Shown: positions 28,101 to 40,139 of the stretch, in pieces | Layout: each line of letters starts with the position of its first letter | Position numbering within the stretch: the stretch's first letter is position 1 | Origin: Diploscapter coronatus | Taxonomy: Eukaryota > Nematoda > Chromadorea > Rhabditida > Rhabditidae | Length of the DNA stretch: 64,000 nt | Direction of reading: 5' to 3' | NCBI GenBank assembly: GCA_964036155.1 | Contig: OZ038422.1 | Span: 70,703,201-70,767,200, forward strand | Translations under genes and position numbers: made by a program | The notes under the pieces: generated by a model | The model's database searches: none | What the model was told of the DNA's origin: nothing | The model's input: the letters and a program-made list of their open reading frames with translations, nothing else

Positions 28101-28681
28101 TGAAGAGCATGGTGATTTCTCGTTAACAGTAGAGAGCGCAAGCATAATCATGTTCAGGGCGGGTCGGCCAGCCTGCTAGAAAAAGCTATACTAGGGTCGA
28201 CTATAAACTCAATAAAGCGTTTCTGTGCAAAAAATAAGCCAAAAACAGCGGAGTTAAGCTATGTTCAAATGATTTTTCGATTTCAGAAACGCGTAAATTT
28301 GGAGTTCAGAGGCTCTACAATTATCCAAGTGAAAAATGATTCTTATTCTATTTTTTAAATTCATAGTTACGCTGAGATTCATCTTTCTGAGCCGAAAAGA
28401 GTAAAGAAATAGTTGCCGTGAAACTTCTTGCGCTCTATTTTTTGGCCTCATCGAGAATATATGAAGCTTTTCCCGGAATTCTAATCTGTAATTCATTATT
28501 TTCACCGACCTAAGTCTGGCCCTGTTGCCTCCGATCTGCTCAGTTCGCTCATTGACTGTCAACTCCTAAAAATCTTCAATGGTTTCTGATCCAGTAAATT
28601 CCTTCACACCTTGATCTGATTGGCCGTTTCATTGCACTCGGAGGGCTGCGGCTCTTCGTCTGAGCTCGCGTCGGACTCCAT
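13116..28681 (-). CDS. UTP20: UTP20, small-subunit processome component (DRIM/HEAT-repeat protein)
   Basis: UTP20 is a nucleolar HEAT-repeat scaffold of the U3 snoRNP/90S particle needed for 18S rRNA processing. I can trace about 51 exons with consistent phases, giving roughly 2,150-2,200 residues. The start is at 28681 (MESDASSDEEPQ). Family matches include FDVQLEEYVLADG followed by FRGRLLQFRKLL and FNPVWKGIHELL (27147-27850), ALACLLSYKNKAVSPY and KFRNTIVLFKIAEDEED of the DRIM region (about 25350-25860), and LEAWDQRKIDEPDHEAR (about 22300-22400). Further on are LGPTYLPMVIREMK (about 18950-19020), FFLAQLAYEYEDGRLSAAEM (about 16200-16350) and the Lys/Arg-rich tail ending at 13116. An acidic segment lies at 20250-20420. 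Human UTP20 is about 2,785 residues. The shortfall is concentrated between the third exon (28291-28485) and the exon at about 27699-27849, where some 600 residues have no counterpart. No internal stop or frameshift was met. Confidence 0.9.
24178..24334. mobile_element. MITE family copy 1, in UTP20 intron
   Basis: The ends TAGGCA...TGCTTA are weakly inverted, and GATC flanks both sides (24174-24177 and 24335-24338). The order of motifs (GCTTAAGCC, a CCCCTTAAGT block, then TCTATAATTTTT and AAAATCTG near the right end) matches a second copy at 59497-59658. It is non-coding. Confidence 0.55.
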
Positions 28682-28892
28682 TGCAACACTAAATTAGCAT
28701 AATTAGGCAGTTAACGAAGAAAATGGGCAAATCTGAGAAATATTCGAACGAAACTTGAAAATGGCGTGATGATTACACGCAAACACAAACACAGTGCGTA
28801 CCCAGAAATTCACTTCGGTAACTATCGATTCGCCGTTTTTCGCGAAAATTCTCGATTTTATTCAATTTTTCTAATTTTTAGCGATTCCAACG
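28682..28892. promoter_or_regulatory. Shared divergent promoter region of UTP20 and PPP1R11
   Basis: The two start codons lie 211 bp apart on opposite strands, so this interval must carry both 5' ends. It is probably shorter still, because the PPP1R11 ATG lies 10 bases after a TTTTTAG acceptor at about 28882. That acceptor suggests trans-splicing or an upstream non-coding exon. No TATA box was identified. Confidence 0.55.
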
Positions 28893-29985
28893 ATGTCGAT
28901 GCGCCTGGCAGAGCCGCAGACCGGATCAGTGACTGTCACCGAAGCTGTTCAGCCCGAGGTGGGGACGAGTTCTTTAAAAAATCAATCAGGAAACTTAGAA
29001 ATTTCGAAAATAAATTAAAATTGTGAAGAACGATTTTTGTCTAAATTCGCCCAGTTCACTCAGACATTTGAAAAATTCAACCACTTCTTCTTTACCATAA
29101 TTATTTAAACTTAAAAGTGGGTAACTTTCCAAATAGATGGTGTGCAAAATGGGTAAGCTTTCAAAGGAGCCATGAAAATACTCGAAAAATTTGGCTTTCA
29201 AAGTAAAAAGTGAATTTAGACACAACAAGAAGAGGAACTAGTGCTGCATTTGGCGCCACCCTCGACTTCAACCGCAGAGGGAGAGGCAGAGCGGCCGAAG
29301 GTGACTTGGACGACAGACACTGTGGACAACGAGCACATGCAGAAGAAGAAGAGCAAGTGCTGCTGCATTTACAAGAAACACAAGAATTGGCAGGACAGCA
29401 GCGACGATGATAGCGATTCGGTCAGTACTTTGGGTCGAATTACTCAAATGTCTTTGTACTGTTTATTTTAAGAAAACATTCATAAAAGTTATTTTTTAAT
29501 TGGTGACAACGGCGTTATTTAATTTTGTAACCTCGACTTTTACGCCAACACCTATATTTTTATTGTTACTGCCATGTTACCAAGTTTTTTTCTTTCTTCG
29601 ATTTACAAACTACTTTCAAGTAAAATTAATTGAAAATGAAAGTGTAATTCTGAAAATTCCTATTTCACAGGGTGACTTTTTGCCAATTATAGCGTTTCTC
29701 ATATTTTCAAGAAAGACATTGTCATTTGACAAAAATCATTCCGTCAAAAGCAAGAAGTCTCTGTTATGTCATACTTTGTCACTCAGTCAAATGAAAACTG
29801 CATTCAATTCTGCCTACAAGAATAATGCATTCCTTGTCCTTGACTAAACTCAAAACTACTATCTTTTCCTCAAAAATAGTTTCTTTCAGGATTGCGAAAC
29901 GGGTCATTGCCGAGGTCACGTGGAGAAACGGAAACAGCACCCCGAGCACTCTGAACACAAGCACGACGAAACACACCAATCCTGA
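28893..29985 (+). CDS. PPP1R11: Protein phosphatase 1 inhibitor-3 (PPP1R11)
   Basis: Small, largely disordered PP1 inhibitor (Inhibitor-3 family; human PPP1R11 has also been reported to have ubiquitin-ligase activity). Three exons at 28893-28958, 29220-29420 and 29890-29985, all phase 0, give 120 residues. The diagnostic core is in exon 2: VTWTTDTVDNEHM followed by KKKSKCCCIYKKHKNW and an Asp/Ser-rich stretch. The KVxW-type PP1-docking motif is visible as KVTW. Exon 3 supplies the Cys/His segment DCETGHCRGH, then a His-rich tail. The Cys cluster and CETGHC are as expected for the family. It is divergent from UTP20 across a short shared promoter. The start is the only ATG consistent with the frame; a second one lies two codons later. 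Confidence 0.93.
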
Positions 29986-29989
29986 ATCT

Positions 29990-32900
29990 GAATCGGATCG
30001 AAGTAATTTCTGCAAACGAATTGTGGGTATCATCTCTCTTCGTTCTTTTTTTATCTATAAAATATTTTATTATGCTAGAATTGACTAGCTTCAAATATAT
30101 TCCATCCAAAGTTACTTTACGTCAGATTTGTGATAACGTGTAAACATTAGGTTTATGAAATGAAATGTTTCAAATGAGAAATTTGAATTTGAAAAACTAA
30201 TAGTTTTACAACTAAACCTTTGCCTCATTCAACAAGTTTTTTTCTGTGGCAGTTTTTTTTCCAAGAAACACCAACTTCGAAGTCGCACTTCTTTCTTTAA
30301 AAAGTACGACTTCTTCAAAAAGAAGCACTGCAAAAATGCACACAATTTTCTTTTATCTCTTTCTTAACAATATTTTCCCGAGGCGGCTTTCTTTATATCT
30401 CTAGTTATTCTCTCTCCTGAGCTTTTCCCGCCCATTTATTCTATGAGTTAAAATTGTGACTACGATCGAGCGGTCTGTTTGTGTTAAAATAAATTGTGAT
30501 TGAATAACTGTTCATTGTTAAACCAACCGCTTACCTACCAACCAACACTAGCCCACAGAAAGAAACTTATCTGAGAGAACCCTTTTTGTTCAAGCACGAG
30601 CTTTCCTTTTTTCAAGCGCATGAAAAGAGCAAATGTTATAAATTTTATATGGTCATCTTGTCTTTGATCGCTACTTAATTACTATGTAAAAATTTAATTA
30701 CCCACAGTTAAAAATAGTTGAGTAATTCACGCGTAGCACGACCTCAAAGAAACCAAGTGCGACTTTTGCCTCAAAAAGTAACTGTTTTGCAAGGGGCAAA
30801 AAAGCGCGACTTCCTTGGTGTGCTGTGTTGATTCCTCATTCTGTTGCACATTTCACAATTTACCTGGCTGACGACTCTGCCAGAGTTTGTATACTGCGGA
30901 GAGATTCTGAAACAAGCATAATTCATTTGCAGTCATTTTCTGCACTTCGTTTTGCAACATCACTTTGTGCATCTGTCAGGTCCATTAGTTTATTGTCTTG
31001 TAGAGTGGTTATTTTGTGCATGAATTGTATGGAATTTAAGTGTGTCAGATGCAGAGAATGATTGAATGCAGCTAATCTGATTGCACACGTCTTTGAATGG
31101 ACAGAAGGACAGGGAATGGGTCCAGAAGTGTTCGTTCTGATGAGCAAATCGTGCATGTGCATGTGGATGATTGAATGGTGAGTGAGGAGGCGTGAGCACC
31201 GACTGGCACATTACGCATTGCACTGCCCCATTCATCTCGTCATCCCATTCACAGCCATAACTCGATTAGTCAATTATTCAATTAGCAGCCCCATTCTGTC
31301 ATTCAGTCCATGTCCAGGACCATGTTACTTCACACTTTCCTGCTTTTCTGTCGAATGCTGTTATGGTTTTTCCATCTTTGCGAAGAGCCGAGTCAGAAAT
31401 GACGAGAGATTTATGAGTCCGTCCACTTCAATTTCACTCCCATCTGCCGCCTGTCTATCCTAATTTCCAAATCTGGTCATTACTTGCATTCTAATTCATC
31501 CGAGATTGAAAGTCAGATAGAGAAAATTGGCTTGTGTTCGCCTAAAATTCACTATTCAAGAGCGGATATTATTTTCTTCGCATTATTTTAGTACAATACA
31601 GCTTTTCCATATATTTTCATTATGAAGACCAGCTTCAGTTTTCAACCATTTATATTTATCAGATAGGAGTTATTTTCTAAAAAATGTTTTTTCCTCAACC
31701 GAGAATATTATTACTTCTCTCGATCATTTAGTGAAGTAAAGCTGTTTTATACATATTCTTCATGAACACCAGCTTAATTCTTCGATCAGCTGCTGCATTT
31801 CATCCACCTCCACTATTCTTCGGTCTTCGTGCTGTAAAATTCGAACAGATTTGATTCAATTTGCCTGAATTTTACCCACATCAATCATTCTACACACAAA
31901 CAGAAGGACAAAGAGAAGGGGGGTTTTCATCATTTATGCTGTCGTGAATGCAGTGGCAGTCAGTGGAATCGGAATCCCTGTGGGAAGATCCACCTTTCTG
32001 CCCTCCCCGGCTCTGCTTTGCTTTATCCTTTACCCGCCAAGCCATCCTCCATTCGACTGCTTTGTTGATTTGCCGTTTTTGCATCGAATTTCCCGTGGCT
32101 CTCGAATTTTCTCTTTGAATTTCCCGCTCATTACCATTTTTGGAAGTAAAAGTGAAAATTCTCCAAATATGATAATGCGGGTCAACAAAATTTTTGTAGA
32201 AGAAGAATGTTGGCTTCTTATTTATTTCTAGCATTCTATCCTGCTGAATTACCGTACTCTTGTGATTTTTGGTTTATCATGCTTTGCAAAAATCTCTATG
32301 CATCAGCCATTCAAAAAAGGATAAATTACATATTTTCTCTGAATAGTTTATATTCTCAGGATGTACTTTTTCATACTGCCAAAAACATTCAACTGCATAT
32401 TTTCATAGTCATGAACATGAGGCATGAACAGACATAAATATGGAATGAGTGTCAATGAAAGAAAAGGGCGTCAGAGATAGACTTCCATTTTTGCATGTGG
32501 CTGGAGGAATTGTAACAGAATCTTCTCCTCTTCTTCAGCATTTCATCATTCAAGCATCCAAGCAGTGCAAATATTGATGCATCAGCTGCTGTAATGTGAT
32601 GCAATCCCGTATTCACAATCCAAATGCATTATAACTCTCAAAAAGCCTATTGCTCATTGTTTCTGCGATTTATTCGAGAGGATTCGGGAGTAGAGATATG
32701 AAAAGCTGCGCATATATCTTTCAAACTATTTTTCTACTTCGAACAGAGAGATAGGACATAATTTCGATTCAGATTCCAAAATTCTGGACTTCTTTTTGGT
32801 TTTCAGATGTTATTTCGATTTACCCCAATACTTTCTCTAAATTCAATTATATCGCATCCTTAATTTCATTGAAGTCCCTTATTTTTCGTGTTGTAAAATC

Positions 32901-34440
32901 ATCTCTTCAGCTTTATCTGATTAGGCAACTTCTTCACGCTGTAACAAACTGGCCGAGCTACTTCCTTCTGATATGTAGAAAAGAGCTATAGTGGAGAGCG
33001 AGTGTTTCGTCTGGCGACTTTTCAACCTAGCGATTCTTTTCATTTTTACTCATTTTTGTTTGTTTGCGTAAATGAAATATTCGACGAGAATTGGAGTGAG
33101 CAAATGAATGAGGAAGGGGAAGAAAGTTGTAGGAAAAATGTGGGAAGACAATGGGAAGTGAGAGAGCAGAAAACATAAGGGCAGAGGTTGGAATGCCAAA
33201 TGAGAAGAATAAGCAGATGCTCCAAAATGGAAGAGAACTTCATTCATTCGCCGAAATAATAAACACTATTGTGGAGATTTTAGCATGAATGTTAACGAAT
33301 TTCTTGTTCCGAAATATTTCGAATCAGAATTATATTTTGAAAAGAATGTCAAAAAATCTTCTCTTGTTATATTGTTGTATGGAGTGTTCATCTGAATCTA
33401 ATGAAGAAGTTTCATTCGAATTTAAACCTATCCAAATTTTGATTGTGGATTAACGCTCCTTTTATATTCTCCGATTATGTTCATATCCCCTCCCCTTCTT
33501 CTAGATTCCCCCATCTCTTATTCCCTTTTATGCGCCTTCTTCCCTTCTTCTTCTCCCGCTCCCGATAGACTCATTTCCGTTGCTTGTTGGCCGGCCATGT
33601 CTTGTGTCTTGCATCCACTCCCTTCTCACTGCCTGATCCGATCCGTTTATGGGCCAGGCTTTATGGCCCACCTGCCTATGGCCTTTGGCCTGTCCTCTTA
33701 GAAGGAGAGGATATTTCATTGTTCCCCTCCTCCCATTTCCCCTATGTGTCTACTTTGGTAGTGCCGTTCGTCTCTCAACTTGATGCCCCAACGCTAAATG
33801 CATCTTATTGTTGGTCAGAATCAAGTTAGAATCTCGAACCCACCACTTTACTCTATGCTTCTTTTCTTGGTCAAACAGACATTTTTATACTTCGTATAGA
33901 TAGGAAGAGAATAAGTTTCGGTCTTATTACTTTCGAACACATGAATAGCTTGCATTTTCATATATTTACCTCGATTTCTAATGAAGCTGAGCTTTAAAAT
34001 TTCATTTCGAAAGAAAATCATGATGAAGATCAACCCTTTCCTTTATTTTGCGAACTTTCTGATCTTTTCTTTTTTTTTAAGTTTTGGCTGACGTGATATT
34101 TCATTATTTTTCTGCGATAGTGCATAAACAAACTCGCTGATCTATTCCTGGATTACAGAATCTGACTCGTTGCGAGATGTCGTTTGTGACAGTCTGCAGT
34201 CACAATGCCGTCTCTTTGTCTCTGCGACTTGCAAATTTCAGCCAATAATCTCTGCCTTTCCTGTGCCATTCTCATACGGCCATAGACATTTTCTGTATCT
34301 CTTCCAATAAACACACCCATTTCCCTCTCTTCCCTTTCTTTCCTTTATTTTCATCACTTATTCAGCTTTTGCATTCGGGCATTCAGCTGTTAATTCGGTT
34401 ATTCATTTATTCCAGTTCATCAGTCCATTCAGTCGGAATA
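29990..34440. other. Long intergenic region without a supported gene
   Basis: About 4.4 kb in which I find no exon with family similarity or a phase-consistent series. Pyrimidine-rich blocks (33470-33780) and scattered 60-110 codon frames occur. An imperfect inverted repeat lies at 30268-30821. The last few hundred bases probably hold the promoter and 5' UTR of the CARD gene. Confidence 0.5.
30268..30821. repeat. Imperfect inverted repeat pair
   Basis: ACACCAACTTCGAAGTCGCA at the left (30268 onward) matches, in reverse complement, AAGCGCGACTTCCTTGGTGT at 30802-30821, with a 3-base gap. Related GTGCGACTT and GTACGACTT fragments lie between (about 30306 and 30752). No target duplication is seen. 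It may be a decayed MITE. Confidence 0.35.
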
Positions 34441-35553
34441 ATGGATTATATGCGGGAGGATCGACGTGAATCGGAGGTGAGAAGCGGGTATTTCACTTAT
34501 CGCTGATTTGCTGGAAAAGGCCATTCACAGTTATGTATAGATTCCTTCAGTTTTGATTCAAATTGAAGAAATTTAGATACAAAACTTTCTTGAAGACTAT
34601 TTTCTCTCGGCAGTTTGTAAAAAGAAACACACGAGATTATCAATTGCGTACCATTTTAGGGAAGACGATAGACAGAAATAGCTCACATACAATCTATTCG
34701 AAGAAGATTGCTTTTTACAAATTTTCAACTCTTATTTGTCATTAGATAGCAATTTCGCATCTGCGAGAAAGTGTCATGACTATGACTTCGTTTTTGCCAC
34801 TTGCCCTTATATTTTCTTTTCGTCTGACGAAAGTCCTCCCTAGATTTGATTGCATAGGTAGCAGCATAGAAAGAGGTTGAGTTATGATAATTATTATGAA
34901 AATGTGCGCCATTCGTCATTGCATCACTTGACACGATTCAAGCATGTTTCAAATCTAGGCAATTCGCCTCGAATCACTTCGTCCCCTTCTGCAAGGTATC
35001 GACCTCCGAGATCTGGCTCCAGTTCTTGTGGCTCGAAACATCATCAAATCCTACGAAATGAATAAACTCTATGCTGAGGTTGATTGTTTGACAAAACTAT
35101 TGAATAGCAGAAGGCAATTGCAGAGCACTGCAGATGCACAAATCAACGCATTCATCGAATTGCTAAAGACAAAGTACGACTGGACGGGCGCTCTCACTGA
35201 TGCTCTCATCAGGAATGGAAAGGTAATAAATGATATCTCGATGATACTCATAATCTTTTTAATATCATGAAAAAACTATGACATCACTCTGAGTTCTTAT
35301 TTTCAACTTCGCATTTCATGTTATGACTCTCTAGTTTTTGTTTTAAACATATCATTAATTTTGAAAGCGAAATAACTAAAGACATCCAAACTCATCCACT
35401 TTATCATGTTCTGAACTCAAGCTAAAATGTTTTAATGATCTCAGCCAATTATCATCCATTCATTTTCCAAAGGAATGCAGCAATTTTCATTTTCAGTGTA
35501 ACATCGCTCAAAAACTAATGGAAATGCAGTCTCCCAAGTCGGCTCGAGCATAA
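34441..35553 (+). CDS. CARD-only protein, 118 residues
   Basis: Three exons at 34441-34476, 34959-35222 and 35497-35553, joined in phase 0, encode 118 residues that look like one CARD (death-fold) domain. The N-terminus MDYMREDRRESEAIRLESL resembles the start of CED-3/caspase-2 type CARDs. Helix-like blocks follow: LAPVLVARNIIKS (helix 2-3), LYAEVDCLTKLLNSRR, then DAQINAFIELLKTK and WTGALTDALIRNGK (helices 4-5), ending NIAQKLMEM (helix 6). A stop follows within 12 codons, and an AATAAA-like signal comes shortly after. The next gene runs on the other strand, so no caspase, NB-ARC or kinase domain is attached. It may regulate apoptosome or CARD assembly by homotypic binding. That role is inferred from the fold only. 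Part of a different adaptor family remains possible. Confidence 0.72.
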
Positions 35554-35559
35554 TATAAA

Positions 35560-36000
35560 CAATTCTGTTTATTTATAGCAAAAATAAAAATTTTCTAAAA
35601 ATGAATTGAGCTCGTAAATTGGCTTGTTTTGTATCGTTGTATTGATGCAATTGGTTACCCGAGTGAGGAATGCAATCACAAATCACAAATGAACAGAGAA
35701 CGAGAATGCGACAGTCTTGTCACAAAAGGCACCCTGTCAAATAGTCACCCATTTTTCGGCATTGTGTAATTCCCATTTATAAGTAGAAAGAAAGTTTAGA
35801 GATAGTTATAAAAGAGTAGTAGAATTCTAAAACATGCTCTGAAAAATCTACTTAGTGAAAGGAAACGGGTAAGAAAATACTTTAGCAAGAGGCGGATAAA
35901 TGATATGAAAGAAAAGTTTGATTCAATTTCCATAAATTATCTCTAATGAATATAAAATAAAAGTTTTGCCCGCTTTGAATTATCGCATCTATCGCATGCT
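35560..36000. other. Convergent intergenic region
   Basis: Lies between the 3' ends of the CARD gene (+) and RMC1 (-). AT-rich, with AATAAA-like motifs near 35583 and 35950. No coding sequence. Confidence 0.5.
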
Positions 36001-39000
36001 CTAAGGCAATTCATGACAAGTGGCGACCTGTTCATTCGCCTCGACCTGTTCCTCTGTCGAATACCACTTGCACGGGTCCAAACTGCTGCTGGCAGAGGCG
36101 TTTTTGCTGGGAGATGATCCTTTTCTTTTCTCGCTCAGCTGGGAAAGCACTGCGTATTTCACCAGACGATTCTTGTTTTGAGAACATCGTTCGCAGATCT
36201 GAAGCATGAAATTTTTGTATGAAAAATGCATCATTTTCTCCAAGTACATGTTGGGGGAAAAGGTTCGAGAAAGGATTGAAATTCGAAATATTGACTCGAA
36301 ATTGTTCCTTAAAAAATTTTGGATTCGGAGTTAACGGGAAAACGCAGGAACCGAAAATCAGTTTCCGCTATGGTGGTGATTTGTACAAAGCTCTCATTTA
36401 AAATATTCAGTATTTTCGCGAAATTGATACAGAATATTAGTAGTTGAAATTTGAAATGACGATTGATGCCCTTACCTTGTTAGCAAGTGAAGAGGACAAC
36501 GTCTGCGAGTCGAAATACCTGGCCGCATCGATGAACTGTCCATTGGACAGATAGACCTCGATGATCTGATCTGCTGCCTTTCTGCGACTGAGGATGTCCA
36601 CTGCCGACTGGAACAGGGAAGGGCATCGGGCTGCGTACGAAATCAGCAGAATTGCGAGCTGTTTCGAGTCTTCAATCACCTGCAAACTCAGGAGATAATC
36701 ATTTTCAGAAATTCAAATAAAAATCGAAAGAATTCTCTTTGTATAAATTATCTCTCTGATCATCTGAATATCATTTCCTCCTTTCACAAATGTCAGTCGC
36801 TTCGAGAAGGAATAAATTTTGAAGAGAATGATATTCCTGTAAGAAAATAGGATTTGAACGATCATTTTTGCAATAGATTTAGCACATGTAAAATTGCATC
36901 TTTTTCAAAAGGTAAAGGACTTTTATAATTCTAAAAACCCCCCCACCCGATAAGTAACGAGCTGCTGCAATTTGCCCATTTGACCCGCATCGCAGAGCGT
37001 CTGCACAACCAACTCGAGGAAGTAGGAATCGACAGGCTGCTTCTGCTTGTAGAGACTGCGAAGGTACTCGAGGAGAACATTCGACACAAAACACTCGTCC
37101 AGAGAGACATCTTCCTGAAGAAATGAAATTCGTTGAATTCAAAGTGACATGATTATTATATGAAAATTTACGCTTCGTTTTCGCCAAAACTTACCGACTA
37201 TTTTCATACTCGAACTCTCAAAATTAATTTTCGAACTCCAACAAAGCAGACCAGAAATCACGTTTACAAAAAATTGTATCGGAATAAGTTTATTCAAGAT
37301 TCGATTTCAGAAATAGGAGTTTATTGCTGTCTATTAGTTGATTCTAGAAAAAGAAGAAAGTGAAAAACGAACCGTGAGCGGAATGAAGACGGAACTCTGC
37401 ATGTCTCTCTGCTCGATTTGCAACGATTTGAATGGAGGAATCACGAAAAGAATGGTTGATTTGCTGCTGCTGCTGCTACTACTCACTTCTGAAAATATGA
37501 ACTTTCGAAGGTCATTTCATTCAGAAGTTCTCTTTTCAGATTTATGAGAAGATCGTTTTTCTGTTATAATTTTCACTTGTAAAAGGTGTCCATCTTTTAG
37601 AAAAAAAATGTTGTAAGTTCGAGTAAAATGACGATGAAGAATATAAGAAAGTAAAAATTAAATCAGCAAAATTAGGCATAAAAAGCCATACCTGAACCCG
37701 ATTTGTTCGCTCCGACGATATCCGAGAAAATTCTGGACAAATTCCTGAGAGTTATCTTTCGATTGGTCATGGCCTGCAGCAGACATTCGAGGAATAGCTT
37801 TCCCGATCCGACTCGATTTGTGAGGAAACGCAGCTGCGCAGTCGGATCTGTGAATTCGGCAGAGGAATGTTCGATGCACAAGGACACGTCGTAGATTTGG
37901 CCTGCGATCGGGTCTGCAAATAAGAAAATGAAAATTAGAAGACAACAACACTATGATGCATCGATGGCATGTTTTCTCAAAATGACAACGGTTTCTATTG
38001 TATTGGCCACATTGAGTGAAAGTTCGTGTGTCAAAAAATATCGAGCAAAAGAGACACAGAGAAAATTGCGTACCACTCTTTCCATTCTTCCCCACCGACT
38101 CTCTTTCTCAGCGCTCTAGCCTCCTTCTTTACACATAGTTCATACGCGCATTTCTCGCAAGAAGCACGCTTTGACACACGAGCTGTCACTTAATTTGACC
38201 GATACAATATCAAATGACAGCATGATTCTATAGAAAAGTATGGGAGCAAAGTCTTACCAATGATAATATTTGGCTGGAACATCAACCAGACCTGACTGTA
38301 TAATTGGATGGATTGGCAGGAAGAATGAGGAGACAGACTGAGAGTGAGGAATGGAGTGTGCGAGGGACGGTGCAGGGATAGACCGATGTCGAATAGCAGC
38401 GAACTTTTAGAGGCCTGAATAATGCATAATGAGAATGAGAATGATTTTTTAAAAGTAATTTATTCTCAAACGTTGATCTCGCTTTTTCCATTTCATTTTA
38501 GGAAAGAATAGTTTTGAAGTATTGTTTTCTCCGAACGAAGGAAAGTAATCGCCATTCAAGAATTAGCTTTGATTTAAAGAATGCGATTTCATAGAAAGAA
38601 GAGTAAATAATTTTTTGCCTGATGATGAACCACTACGACGTTGTCGATTATTTGAATTCCGCATCCACCGACCAGACCTAGGGAAAGTGAATATTTGAAT
38701 GAAGAGGCGATCGATGTATCGGGAGAGATCTCGTACAGAGCCAAATCTGTGGCCGTCGCATTGCGGCCGTAGCGAAGCACCATCAGATACAACTGACCAT
38801 AACTGAAAGTCACACAATAAATGATAAAAAAAAATCAATCATTTTTTTATAAAGAAAACAACTTACAGAGTAGTAATTGTAACGTCCTGCTCCAACAATT
38901 TATCCCGCGAATTTCCATTTCCCATTTCGACATCAAAACTCTGAAAAAGAAACTGTTGTTCTGAGAAAAATAATGAACTCCCTACTTTCAACCGACTCAG

Positions 39001-40134
39001 TTGACTGTGCGAAATGACGATCGGCAGAATCGTGGCTGTATTCGAACCATTTGCGATGAACAAAATCGACAGGGGATGCTGAATTCGGGAATTTTATACG
39101 GGGAAATGAAAGTTGTAAGTGATAAACAGGCATCAGAATTTTGACGTTTTTGATATTAAATTTTTTAAAATTATTAATTTCGAATGATCCCGATAAGGTT
39201 TAAGTGTGTGAAGTAAAGAAGAATAATCAAACTTCTCAATTTTTTCAGATAAGATATGAAATGCGAAATAAAAACATACATAGAAAATGGCCCAAACGGC
39301 GTCAACGTTGGTTGTCCGAACGAGTTTAGTGGTTTTTTTCTCCTCGATCACTTGGTGCAATTCCACTACCTGTTTCGTCACCAAAACTATCTGCAAAATT
39401 GTTCGCTTGTTTCCGAGCTACAAAACTTGACTCTCTACCTGGGAATTACTGACCCATTCCACGGTGATGATTTCTTCCTTAGATTTCGAAGAACACGAGA
39501 ACTCATCGCAAACGGATGAAGGGGATTTGGTTCGACAAATCAGAATGTCCTGAAATTCTCCACTTTTGAAGTAAAAAGATGGCGAGTTTCGAATTACGAT
39601 AGAACTATGATTTCGTTGCAGAATGCAGAGCTCCAAATTCGGGGAGAATTTGACGAGTCGAGTTGGACCGCATTCACGGGTTCTGAAAGGAAGAAGTTAA
39701 ATAAAAAATAAACGAACGAACAAATTTTGAAGAAAATCAGTTTCTTACTTGACAGAAATAGGCTCGCCTTCGACTGCACGGGCTGTCAAGCCGAGAAAAC
39801 CGTTGTTTCGCAGTGTGCAGATCTGAAGCAGAAACGACCATTTCGCTAATTTTTTAATGAAAAACTACTACTTTTTGATAAAAAAAACAAACAAACATCA
39901 ACTTGTGTCGATTTGTTGTGGATTGTAGAAATTTCTTTCGAAATTCTTGAATAATAGATTCATTTTCAGAACGATTATGGTTTTTAAATGGAAATTTATT
40001 CAAGGTTTCATAACAAATTTTTAAATTACCCTGGAAGTAGCATTGTCGAAGAAATTCTGTGTCCCATTTGTGGAGTCGTTTGGGGAAGGATTGTCCGGCT
40101 CGAATGCAGCCTTCCTCTGTCCGATCACTAACAT
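36001..40134 (-). CDS. RMC1: RMC1/Mic1 homologue, regulator of the Mon1-Ccz1 complex
   Basis: RMC1 is the third subunit of the Mon1-Ccz1 Rab7 exchange factor, acting in late-endosome maturation and autophagy. Thirteen exons: 40030-40134, 39749-39822, 39439-39682, 39280-39390, 38986-39078, 38867-38940, 38619-38802, 38258-38414, 37692-37913, 37373-37488, 36947-37114, 36476-36679 and 36001-36198. They total exactly 650 codons (649 residues) against about 657 in human. Family matches include LVKFSPNLELCILQRN near the N-terminus, the strand GIQIIDNVVVVHHQ, VWLMFQPNIII, and a C-terminal helical Mic1 domain with SLYKQKQPVDSYFLELVVQT and IIEVYLSNGQFIDAARYF. The join after VVVVHHQ uses a GC donor (intron 38415-38618). 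A run of Ser codons lies at 37460-37485. The start is the first ATG in frame after a TTTTAG acceptor. Confidence 0.9.
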
Positions 40135-40139
40135 TCAGA

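Noticed and set aside
29500..29847. 115-codon plus-strand frame
   Set aside because: Lies wholly inside the second intron of PPP1R11. Composition is Phe/Leu-rich without a domain.
33477..33829. Two overlapping plus-strand frames of 74-81 codons, plus a minus-strand frame
   Set aside because: Pyrimidine-rich DNA is open in several frames at once. No splice context or family match.
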